Source: CAADGU01 sp964581605 (lineage in GTDB: Bacteria; Chloroflexota; Anaerolineae; Promineifilales; Promineifilaceae). From it: DNA of 19,766 bases. The notes beneath the pieces are model-generated. The model did not search any database. It had not been told where the DNA came from and saw only the letters and a list, made by a program, of their open reading frames with translations. The position numbers and the translations under genes were made by a program. The stretch spans positions 1 to 19,766 of the forward strand of contig CAZOPF010000103.1 in assembly GCA_964581605.1 (NCBI GenBank), read 5' to 3'. Position 1 is the first letter of the stretch; every line of letters begins with the position of its first letter. Below, one piece after another: positions 6,321 to 11,759 of this stretch.

Positions 6321-6410
6321 ATGATTGACGGGCAACTGGTGCGCTTTTGCTATCACGGCCGGCGCGTTGGAATCCAGCCCAATATTTGTAAAATCTGTAG
6401 TTCTGTATAG
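6321..6410 (+). CDS. Possible small Cys-containing peptide or gene remnant
   Basis: The frame is open from 6279 to the TAG at 6408. From the ATG at 6321 it encodes 29 residues, including LVRFCYHGRRVGIQPNICKIC, with a Cys followed by a CxxC pair. The peptide looks protein-like, but there is no ribosome site. It fills most of the 175-bp gap between the permease and DUF5661 genes. It may be a remnant of a larger Cys-rich protein. I do not recognise it. Confidence 0.25.
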   Translation: MIDGQLVRFCYHGRRVGIQPNICKICSSV

Positions 6411-6423
6411 ATTGGAGAAAATA

Positions 6424-6873
6424 ATGAATTACCCTGAATATGTGACCCGCGAAGAAGTACAGCGCATTTGCCGGGAATTGGGTTTCCGCGATTGGGCCGC
6501 CCTGCAAACCACCGCTGTTTTACCGGAAGAAGCCGCCCGCTTGCAACAAGAGGTCGGCGAAGAAGCGTTGCAGATTTCTACCGCCGCCTTCCAAAGTGGG
6601 CTGGAAGTGGAGTTGGAGCATGGCCTGGCCTACAGCGGCGCTAATGTGACCAACAACCATCCCATTCTCACCGCCAAAATCGTCCTGGCCCACCTCAAAG
6701 AAATGCTCGATTATTACGAGCGGCTGGACGTAGCCGAAGGGGAAGGCGATTTGCTGAAAGCGATTATGGCCGGGGATATGGCTAAAATCCGCCAAAAATA
6801 TACCAGTCTGTTGGCGGCTCGCATTCATCTGGCGCAAACGGAGCAGGAGATGATGGCTAAAAGGGTGGGGTAA
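6424..6873 (+). CDS. DUF5661-family protein
   Basis: 149 residues. The central segment FQSGLEVELEHGLAY, then NVTNNHPILTAKIVLAHL and DYYERL, is the recognisable core of DUF5661 proteins. It is preceded by a helical region TREEVQRICRELGF. The function of the family is unknown. A TTGGAG ribosome site lies just before the ATG. The stop codon TAA (6871-6873) is the exact left edge of a duplicated DNA segment, so recombination reached this gene's end. It is cytoplasmic, with no Cys-rich motif, and may be a late addition to the operon. Confidence 0.78.
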   Translation: MNYPEYVTREEVQRICRELGFRDWAALQTTAVLPEEAARLQQEVGEEALQISTAAFQSGLEVELEHGLAYSGANVTNNHPILTAKIVLAHLKEMLDYYERLDVAEGEGDLLKAIMAGDMAKIRQKYTSLLAARIHLAQTEQEMMAKRVG

Positions 6874-7082
6874 CGGCCGTTACCCCACACCGCTGCCGCC
6901 CTCCTCCTCTGGATGTATACGCCCTGCTGCCCCAAATGAATTGTAAATAATGTGGCGAAGCGACGTGCATGGCCTTTGCTTTTGGCTTAAACAGCAAAAC
7001 CGTACCCTGGCCGAATGCCCGTCGGCTGGCAAAAGCCGGGTCTTGAGCCAGCCGACGGGCCACACTGGCGGCCATGTTCTAA
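6871..7082 (+). pseudogene. Decayed copy of the 4Fe-4S protein gene (C-terminal half)
   Basis: Matches 4493-4704 closely. The codon for the Gln between the first two cluster Cys has become TAA, a 1-bp deletion follows in the FGLIQQ region, and a 28-bp block (7025-7052) is inverted relative to the intact copy. It has no start and cannot make a functional Fe-S protein. It begins exactly at the DUF5661 stop codon. Confidence 0.85.
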
Positions 7083-7096
7083 CGAAAAAGAGGAAA

Positions 7097-7129
7097 AGAA
7101 GTTCAACTTTTCTGAAAAGTTGAACTTCT
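7097..7129 (+). terminator. Second copy of the 16-bp near-loopless hairpin
   Basis: Arms 7097-7112 and 7114-7129 are perfectly complementary around one T. It was carried along in the duplication; only the loop base differs from the 4718-4750 hairpin, so the stem has stayed intact while the flanking genes decayed. Confidence 0.6.
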
Positions 7130-7140
7130 GAAACTTCACA

Positions 7141-7230
7141 ATGAAACGAGTACTGGTTATCTTAGCGCACCCAGATGATGAAAGTTTTCCCATGGGCGGT
7201 ACGCTGGCGCGGTTTGTGCCTGGTGCCTGA
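7141..7230 (+). pseudogene. Truncated PIG-L/LmbE deacetylase fragment
   Basis: Encodes 29 residues beginning MKRVLVILAHPDDESFP, then GGTLAR, and ends in TGA after FVPGA. The first ~25 residues match the intact gene at 4762. The rest of the enzyme, including the second metal motif, is absent. Confidence 0.85.
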
Positions 7231-7287
7231 CCTCGGCGGTGGTGATGACGCTGCTGTTGGTGATGAGTGTGGAAACGGCCGTGTCCC

Positions 7288-7319
7288 ATTTGTCACCGGA
7301 AACCACATGACAAATGTCA
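7288..7319. promoter_or_regulatory. Putative operator 2 upstream of arsR2
   Basis: ATTTGTCA (7288-7295) and TGACAAAT (7308-7315) are a perfect 8-bp inverted pair. The second half also forms TGACA-N2-TGTCA (7308-7319), the same dyad as at 711-722. The shared 15-bp context ATGACAMATGTCACC suggests the two ArsR units share a regulator site. Confidence 0.55.
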
Positions 7320-7358
7320 CCATTACACGCCAATCTCTCTTTTGCTGCCACCCGCACC

Positions 7359-7386
7359 TTGACCATATGCGTTTTGCGAATATACT
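7359..7386 (+). promoter_or_regulatory. arsR2 promoter
   Basis: TTGACC at 7359-7364 and TATACT at 7381-7386 are separated by 16 bp and resemble a sigma-70-type promoter. The predicted transcript start, about 7393, falls inside the ArsR-type operator that overlaps and follows the -10. Confidence 0.65.
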
Positions 7387-7401
7387 TCAAAAATGTTTGA
7401 A
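7386..7401. promoter_or_regulatory. ArsR-type operator TTCAA-N6-TTGAA
   Basis: Perfect dyad overlapping the predicted transcript start of arsR2. An identical architecture occurs at 7817-7832 in front of arsD. TTCAA...TTGAA dyads are typical targets of As(III)-responsive ArsR repressors. Confidence 0.65.
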
Positions 7402-7416
7402 CTATCTGATGGTAAC

Positions 7417-7797
7417 ATGTTTGACGTGAATCCACCCCCCATCGCCATTGAGCGGCTTACCGAACAGCTAAAGGCATTGGCTAACCCCAAACGGCTGCAA
7501 ATGATCCATTTGTTGATAGAAGGTGTTCACTGCAACTGCGAACTGGGTGATGCGCTGGATATGGCTCCCAACCTGATTTCGCATCATATGAACATCCTGC
7601 GCAACATCGGTTTGGTGAACGTGGAACGGGATGCAGTGGATGCCCGCTGGATTTATTTTTCTCTCGATGAGGCAGCGCTGGCCGGACTCAACGATGCCTT
7701 TGGTGCGTTTTTTGACGCCAGCCGCATCCAACCGCGCCGCCCCACCTGTGGGCCGCAGGGCGCCGTTGTGCCGGTGGCAGAAATTGCCGTCGGCTAA
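7417..7797 (+). CDS. arsR: ArsR/SmtB-family repressor, As(III)-type (arsR2)
   Basis: 126 residues from the ATG at 7417. An in-frame ATG at 7393 also exists, but it lies at the predicted transcript start inside the operator, so 7417 is preferred. Landmarks are LKALANPKRLQMIHLL, the metal site GVHCNCELGDAL (Cys-x-Cys in the same helix as the classical CVC motif) and the recognition helix NLISHHMNILRNIGLV. It heads an arsR-arsD-arsA unit, so As(III)/Sb(III)-relieved repression is the likely role. The C-terminal tail has one more Cys (PTCGPQG). A run of nine T follows the stop codon, and then a second copy of the operator. Confidence 0.88.
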   Translation: MFDVNPPPIAIERLTEQLKALANPKRLQMIHLLIEGVHCNCELGDALDMAPNLISHHMNILRNIGLVNVERDAVDARWIYFSLDEAALAGLNDAFGAFFDASRIQPRRPTCGPQGAVVPVAEIAVG

Positions 7798-7816
7798 TTT
7801 TTTTTTGCTCAAATAG

Positions 7817-7832
7817 TTCAAGAAAATTTGAA
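7817..7832. promoter_or_regulatory. Second TTCAA-N6-TTGAA operator, upstream of arsD
   Basis: Same arms and spacing as the dyad at 7386-7401, placed between arsR2 and arsD just before the ribosome site. It could let ArsR2 (or ArsD, which also represses in some systems) tune arsDA separately from arsR2. No clear -35/-10 pair accompanies it. Confidence 0.5.
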
Positions 7833-7853
7833 TCAAAAAGGAAACCATCAACC

Positions 7854-8231
7854 GTGACTGAATCTATCTCCCTCTTTAACGTTGCTCCAAACACGGCCGT
7901 TGGCGATAAAAATATCGCTGACCAAACGGCCGTTGTCGAACTGTTCGATCCCCCCATGTGCTGTCCCACCGGTCTGTGCGGCCCCTCGCTGGATCAAACC
8001 CTGCTCAATGTCAGCGAGATGATCGCCGCCCTACAAGCCGAAGGCACAACAGTCGAACGCTACCAAATGACCAGCCATCCGCATAAGTTCATGAACAATA
8101 ACGAAGTCATGCGCCTGGTGCGGGAACAACAAATGGCGGCGCTGCCTATTACGGCCGTTCACGGCCAAATCATCAAAACCGGCGCTTATCCGACATTGGT
8201 GGAACTACAAACCTATTTGAATCATGCGTGA
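7854..8231 (+). CDS. arsD: ArsD arsenite metallochaperone/repressor
   Basis: 125 residues from a GTG start with AAGGAAA about ten bases upstream. The ArsD signature FDPPMCCPTGLCGPSLDQ is intact, with Cys36, Cys37 and Cys42 forming the As(III) site that delivers metal to ArsA. The thioredoxin-like body follows, with VERYQMTSHPHKFMNNNEVM and ALPITAVHGQI. The additional vicinal Cys pairs at the C-terminus of the plasmid R773 protein are missing. The N-terminus carries about 24 extra residues before the family core. It lies between arsR2 and arsA. Its stop is the first TGA of a heptamer repeat. Confidence 0.93.
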   Translation: MTESISLFNVAPNTAVGDKNIADQTAVVELFDPPMCCPTGLCGPSLDQTLLNVSEMIAALQAEGTTVERYQMTSHPHKFMNNNEVMRLVREQQMAALPITAVHGQIIKTGAYPTLVELQTYLNHA

Positions 8232-8247
8232 TACGTGATGCGTGAGG
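8224..8247 (+). repeat. Tandem heptamer (YATRCGT)x3 at the arsD gene end
   Basis: Three 7-bp units followed by GAGG. TGA triplets start at 8229 (the arsD stop), 8236 and 8243, one in each frame. Related to the four-unit array at 4101-4130. Confidence 0.88.
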
Positions 8248-8279
8248 AACGTTCAAGTATCACGTTCAAAGGAAACCCA

Positions 8280-10136
8280 ATGAACACCCAATTTATCTTT
8301 TTCTCCGGCAAAGGGGGCGTGGGCAAAACGAGTATGGCCTGCGCTACGGCCGTGCGCCACGCCGACGCCGGACAACGTACCCTGATCATCACTACCGACC
8401 CGGCGGCCAATTTAGCCGACGTGTTTGAACAACCCATCGGCCATCACATCACCCCGCTGACCGGTATTGCCAACCTGTGGGCCATGGAAATTGACCCCGA
8501 CACGGCTACCGAAGAGTACAAAGAACGGGCGTTAGCCCCCCTCCGCGACATCTTTCCTGCGCCGATGGTCGAAGTCATTAACGAGCAAATGAGCGGCCCC
8601 TGCACCGCCGAAGTGGCCGCCTTCGACCGTTTCACCGACTTTTTGGTGCTGGATAACGAAGCCGACCAACCGGTAGCGTTTGACGTCATCCTCTTCGATA
8701 CCGCGCCCACCGGCCACACAATCCGCCTGCTGGAACTGCCCGCCGAATGGGCCAGCACCATCAGCGCCGCTGAACAAGGCAGCGGTCAGACCTGCATCGG
8801 GCCAGCCGCCGCCATTCAAAGCGCCAAGTTGAAATACGAACGCGCCCTGGCGATTTTGCGCGATCCGGCGCAGACGCGATTCACCTTTGTGCTGCACCCA
8901 GAAGCCATCGCCATCCACGAAACGCAGCGCGCCATCGGTGAATTGGGCAAACTGGACATCCACACCCACGAACTGATTATCAACGGCATCATCCCGCCGG
9001 AAGCTACACGCAACGCCCTCTTTGCCGCCCGCGCCGAGATGCAGACCGGCTATCTGGCCCAAATTGAACGGGAGTTGCCTTATGCCACGCGGCGCATGTT
9101 CCTGATGGATGGCGAGATTAAGGGGATTGAGCGTTTGCGCACTGTCGCCGCGCTGCTGCACGGAGAGGAAACCAACCCCTTTAGCAGCAACGGGCACACG
9201 GCCGTCCCTGCCCCTTTCAAACTGTCCAATCCAGCCGAACCCATCCTGCGCATCACGCCCAACGGCCACCGACGCACTATTTTCTTCGCCGGTAAAGGGG
9301 GTGTGGGCAAGACGGTCGCTTCCTGCGCCACGGCCGTTTGGCTGGCTAATCAGGGGCACAAAACCCTACTCCTCACCACCGATCCGGCCGCTCATTTAGG
9401 CAACGTCCTGGGCGAACCGGTGGGTGATGAACCGGCCCCACTGACTGGTCTGCCCAACCTGTGGGCGGTAAAAATTGACCCCAAAGCAGTAGGCGAGACA
9501 TACAAAAAGCGCATCCTCGACGACGCCCGGCAGCGCGGCCGTCCTGAAGGCGCGATCAAGGCCATGGCCGAAGAACTGGACTCGCCCTGCACCGAAGAAA
9601 TCGCCGCCTTTGACCGTTTCATCGAATTTGCTTCCGATGGCCCGTGGCAGAGCGTGGTTTTTGACACCGCGCCTACCGGCCACACGCTGCGCATGTTGGA
9701 ACTGCCGCTGGACTGGAGCAAACAGCTAGATGTGAAGGTATTTGCTTCGGTGGACACGGCCGTGGCCGACGACATCGCCAAACAGCGTTTCGCGGATGTC
9801 ATTGACATGATGCGCCGCCCGGAGCGCAGCACCTTCGCCTTTGTCATGTACCCGGAATCCACCCCCATCATCGAGGCATACCGCGCCAGCCAGGAACTGG
9901 CGACGCTGGACATCCCCACCGGGCTGGCCGTAGCCAACTTTGTCATTCCCGAAGAACAGGCCGACACGCCTTTCACGCAATCGCGCCGGGCTATGCAAGC
10001 CCATTACCTGGCCGAAATCCAGGAACGCTTCGACACGCCCGTCCTCACCATCCCCCTGCTGCCGCAGGAAGTACAGGGGCTGGACATGCTGGCTGAGTTA
10101 GGCGAGCAGATGTATGCGGAACCAGTGATGGCTTAA
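8280..10136 (+). CDS. arsA: ArsA arsenite-translocating ATPase, two-domain
   Basis: 618 residues, a full A1-A2 tandem ATPase. Each half has a P-loop GKGGVGKT (residues ~10-17 and ~338-345), the TTDPAA switch motif and the DTAPTGHT signature. The three Cys of the allosteric As(III)/Sb(III) site are present: Cys108 (SGPCTAEVAAFDRF), Cys172 (GQTCIG) and Cys437 (DSPCTEEIAAFDRF). ArsA energises an ArsB or Acr3 pump and accepts As(III) from ArsD. Neither pump is in this window. The ATG at 8280 with AAAGGAAA upstream is preferred over an in-frame start at 8235 that lies in the repeat. Copies of ACGGCCGT encode TAV four times in this gene. Confidence 0.96.
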   Translation: MNTQFIFFSGKGGVGKTSMACATAVRHADAGQRTLIITTDPAANLADVFEQPIGHHITPLTGIANLWAMEIDPDTATEEYKERALAPLRDIFPAPMVEVINEQMSGPCTAEVAAFDRFTDFLVLDNEADQPVAFDVILFDTAPTGHTIRLLELPAEWASTISAAEQGSGQTCIGPAAAIQSAKLKYERALAILRDPAQTRFTFVLHPEAIAIHETQRAIGELGKLDIHTHELIINGIIPPEATRNALFAARAEMQTGYLAQIERELPYATRRMFLMDGEIKGIERLRTVAALLHGEETNPFSSNGHTAVPAPFKLSNPAEPILRITPNGHRRTIFFAGKGGVGKTVASCATAVWLANQGHKTLLLTTDPAAHLGNVLGEPVGDEPAPLTGLPNLWAVKIDPKAVGETYKKRILDDARQRGRPEGAIKAMAEELDSPCTEEIAAFDRFIEFASDGPWQSVVFDTAPTGHTLRMLELPLDWSKQLDVKVFASVDTAVADDIAKQRFADVIDMMRRPERSTFAFVMYPESTPIIEAYRASQELATLDIPTGLAVANFVIPEEQADTPFTQSRRAMQAHYLAEIQERFDTPVLTIPLLPQEVQGLDMLAELGEQMYAEPVMA

Positions 10137-10147
10137 ACTTTTCGTCA

Positions 10148-10180
10148 TTGACAAATGTATTACATCGTAATACGCTTGTC
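10148..10180 (+). promoter_or_regulatory. brnTA promoter with embedded palindromic operator
   Basis: A consensus TTGACA (10148-10153) is followed by TACGCT (10171-10176) at 17 bp. Between and over them lies the dyad GTATTAC-ATC-GTAATAC (10157-10173), extended outward by GACAA (10150) and TTGTC (10176-10180). A strong -35 occluded by a palindrome is what an autoregulated toxin-antitoxin operon needs. Confidence 0.65.
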
Positions 10181-10187
10181 TTGATAA

Positions 10188-10490
10188 ATGATGGATAATG
10201 TAGAAATCACCATTACCCAACTCATTTGGGATGACTGGAACATTGAGCATATTGCCCGGCATGATGTTACCCCGGAAGAAGTGGAGCGCTCTTTAAGTGA
10301 CCCTGACGCCCTTTTTCTCAAGGCCAAAGAGGGGCGGGTGATGGTTTTAGGGCGAACAGAAAAGCGTTTGCTTACAGTGGTCTTAAACGCTCAGGAAACA
10401 AACGACGTATATTACGTCATCACCGCCCGCGACATGTCGAAGAAAGAGCGTACTTTTTACCGGGCACAAAAGGAAATTGGCGATGAGTAA
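10188..10490 (+). CDS. BrnT-like toxin (DUF497 family)
   Basis: 100 residues. The N-terminal IWDDWNIEHIARHDVTPEEVE and the later GRTEKRLLTVVLNAQ, VYYVITARDMSKKER and FYR match BrnT, a RelE-fold ribonuclease toxin. The length is normal. Either of two adjacent ATGs (10188, 10191) could be used, and no strong ribosome site is seen. It overlaps the downstream gene by 8 bp, in the usual toxin-first order of brnTA. It lies just after arsA, behind its own promoter. Confidence 0.85.
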   Translation: MMDNVEITITQLIWDDWNIEHIARHDVTPEEVERSLSDPDALFLKAKEGRVMVLGRTEKRLLTVVLNAQETNDVYYVITARDMSKKERTFYRAQKEIGDE

Positions 10491-10761
10491 AGCAACGATA
10501 CCAACCTTCACATCGGTTAAAGAAGAAGCGGCGTTTTGGGATACCCACGACCTTACCGACTACTTAGATGCGTTGGAGATTGTCAGCGGCGGCTATCAAC
10601 CGGTTCCAGGCGAAGTGAAAACAGTGATGGCAATTCGCGTGGCTCCTTCGTTGAAAGAACAAATTGAGGCCATTGCTCGTAGTTATGACATCCCGGCTTC
10701 CTCGTTGGTCAGAATGTGGATTGTGGAAAAGATTCGTTTGCTGCACAACGCAGAGAACTAA
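10483..10761 (+). CDS. BrnA/CopG-like antitoxin
   Basis: 92 residues from the ATG at 10483, with AAAAGGAA upstream. The N-terminal segment FTSVKEEAAFWDTHDLTDYLD is common in antitoxins paired with DUF497 toxins. The C-terminal part VMAIRVAPSLKEQIEAIA, then ASSLVRMWIVEKI, is a ribbon-helix-helix-type DNA-binding domain. It should neutralise the upstream BrnT-like toxin and repress at the palindrome at 10150-10180. The pairing and overlap support this, but direct homology to the founding BrnA is only approximate. Confidence 0.8.
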   Translation: MSKATIPTFTSVKEEAAFWDTHDLTDYLDALEIVSGGYQPVPGEVKTVMAIRVAPSLKEQIEAIARSYDIPASSLVRMWIVEKIRLLHNAEN

Positions 10762-10777
10762 CAATTGGAGTACAACT

Positions 10778-11020
10778 ATGCCGATGTACGATTTTCGCTG
10801 TACACAATGCGGACACCCGTTCACGGTGCGGGCATCGTTCAAAGAGAAGGATGAGGGCTTGCAGCCAGAGTGCCCCGTTTGCCATGCGCTGGAAACGCAG
10901 CAGGTGTTGACGGCGGGTATTTTTATCGGTCAGGCGGCGGGAAGCGGCGGCAATAGTCTACCGCTGCCTATGAGTGGGCCGGCCTGTGGCTGCGGCTCCG
11001 GGGGGTGTGGCTGCCGATGA
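10778..11020 (+). CDS. FmdB-family zinc ribbon protein
   Basis: 80 residues. The N-terminus MPMYDFRCTQCGHPF is the FmdB/CxxC regulatory-protein signature, with a second pair in ECPVCHA, giving a four-Cys zinc ribbon. The C-terminus is Gly-Cys rich (ACGCGSGGCGCR) and could bind further metal. FmdB proteins are small and of uncertain function, first noted near formamidase or molybdenum genes. An FmdE-like gene lies 1.6 kb away. TTGGAG precedes the ATG. The stop overlaps the next ORF (ATGA). Confidence 0.8.
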   Translation: MPMYDFRCTQCGHPFTVRASFKEKDEGLQPECPVCHALETQQVLTAGIFIGQAAGSGGNSLPLPMSGPACGCGSGGCGCR

Positions 11021-11199
11021 ACGCGCCAGTCACCGTTCAAATCATTGGTGCGCCGGTAGCCTGTGCGGATGGCGTTAAGGAGACGTGGCGGGAAGCGGCG
11101 GATTGGACAGCCGGAAAATTAAGGGCGCGGCGGCAAAATCTCCCTGCCTCTTATTTGCCGCCACCTGGAAGCGGTTTAGCTTCAGCCGATCAACAATAG
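11017..11199 (+). CDS. 60-aa ORF, probably a truncated thioredoxin-like protein
   Basis: Starts at an ATG overlapping the FmdB stop. The first ~35 residues, VTVQIIGAPVACADGVKETWREAADW, look like a conserved beta-alpha unit of a small thioredoxin-fold protein. The remainder is Arg/Pro-rich and unlike a folded domain. The DNA of the second half holds a 9-bp inverted repeat (GGCGGCAAA at 11129 and TTTGCCGCC at 11154), so the original C-terminus may have been lost by insertion or deletion. Translational coupling supports expression of at least the first part. Confidence 0.45.
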   Translation: MNAPVTVQIIGAPVACADGVKETWREAADWTAGKLRARRQNLPASYLPPPGSGLASADQQ

Positions 11200-11271
11200 T
11201 ACGGCCGTTTCTTGACGCTCCCAACATCGTTTATTCCCTGACCCTGTTTCTATCCAATTGAAAAAGCCAGC

Positions 11272-11302
11272 TTGACCTTCCGGTTACTGGAAGGTGTACA
11301 AT
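11272..11302 (+). promoter_or_regulatory. MerR-type promoter/operator, CueR-like
   Basis: TTGACC (11272-11277) and TACAAT (11297-11302) are 19 bp apart, the stretched spacing of MerR-activated promoters. The spacer contains ACCTTCC (11275-11281) and GGAAGGT (11289-11295), a 7-bp dyad with a 7-bp centre, almost the textbook CueR/ZntR-class operator. It lies 20 bp before the MerR gene, so autoregulation is expected. Confidence 0.9.
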
Positions 11303-11321
11303 GCCGCCTGTGAGGTGACTT

Positions 11322-11735
11322 ATGCAGATACAGGAATTTGCCAGGCAGATAAACCTGCCCGTGAAAACAATTCGCTATTATGAAGAAATGGGCCTACTGC
11401 CGCCGCCCAGACGGTTGGGAAACAACTATCGTGACTACGGTGAAGAAGACATAGCCCGTGCCCGGCTGGTAGCCGGGGCACGCCACCTCGATTTTTCGCT
11501 GGATGATATTAAGGAAATTCTGGATTTGCGCGACCGGCGTGTGGCGCCTTGCCGGGTGGTTCTGGATTTGTTAGCCGAAAAAGCAGATGAGATCGGCCGG
11601 CGCATCGCCGAATTGCAACGTATGGAAGCAGCGTTGCGGGAACTGCGCCAATTGGGGGAGACGTTTCCTACGGATGATGTGGATGGCAAAAACTGCGTTT
11701 GTCATCTGGTCAGCCAGCGCAGCAACGTTCAATAA
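11322..11735 (+). CDS. MerR-family heavy-metal-responsive regulator
   Basis: 137 residues. The helix-turn-helix VKTIRYYEEMGLLPPP is standard MerR, followed by the YGEEDIARARLVAGAR hinge and the DIKEILDLRD segment. A long dimerisation helix (PCRVVLDLLAEKADEIGRRI) carries a Cys in the position of MerR Cys82/ZntR Cys79, and the tail contains NCVCH. Together these make a metal site. The operator resembles CueR targets, but CueR normally has a different Cys spacing, so Cu(I), Zn(II) and Hg(II) all remain possible. GAGGTGA precedes the ATG. A Fe-S metallochaperone gene follows 24 bp later. Confidence 0.88.
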   Translation: MQIQEFARQINLPVKTIRYYEEMGLLPPPRRLGNNYRDYGEEDIARARLVAGARHLDFSLDDIKEILDLRDRRVAPCRVVLDLLAEKADEIGRRIAELQRMEAALRELRQLGETFPTDDVDGKNCVCHLVSQRSNVQ

Positions 11736-11759
11736 AGGTTCTAATTTCAGGGGTGAATG

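Larger units (their letters stand above)
6871..7211 (+). repeat. Segmental duplication of 4493-4832
   Basis: About 340 bp covering the end of the Fe-S gene, the intergenic hairpin and the first ~25 codons of PIG-L, in the same orientation as the original 2.4 kb upstream. By eye most positions are identical outside the inverted block. The match stops at 4832/7211. Confidence 0.88.

Noticed and set aside
6871..7230. Insertion sequence or MITE
   Set aside because: No transposase, terminal inverted repeats or target-site duplication. The content is a plain copy of nearby operon DNA.
7798..7806. Intrinsic terminator after arsR2 (run of nine T)
   Set aside because: Only a weak GGCA-N5-TGCC stem lies upstream, and it is separated from the T-run by nine bases.
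8532..9359. 275-residue minus-strand open frame
   Set aside because: Antisense to arsA; the arsA motifs are complete on the plus strand.
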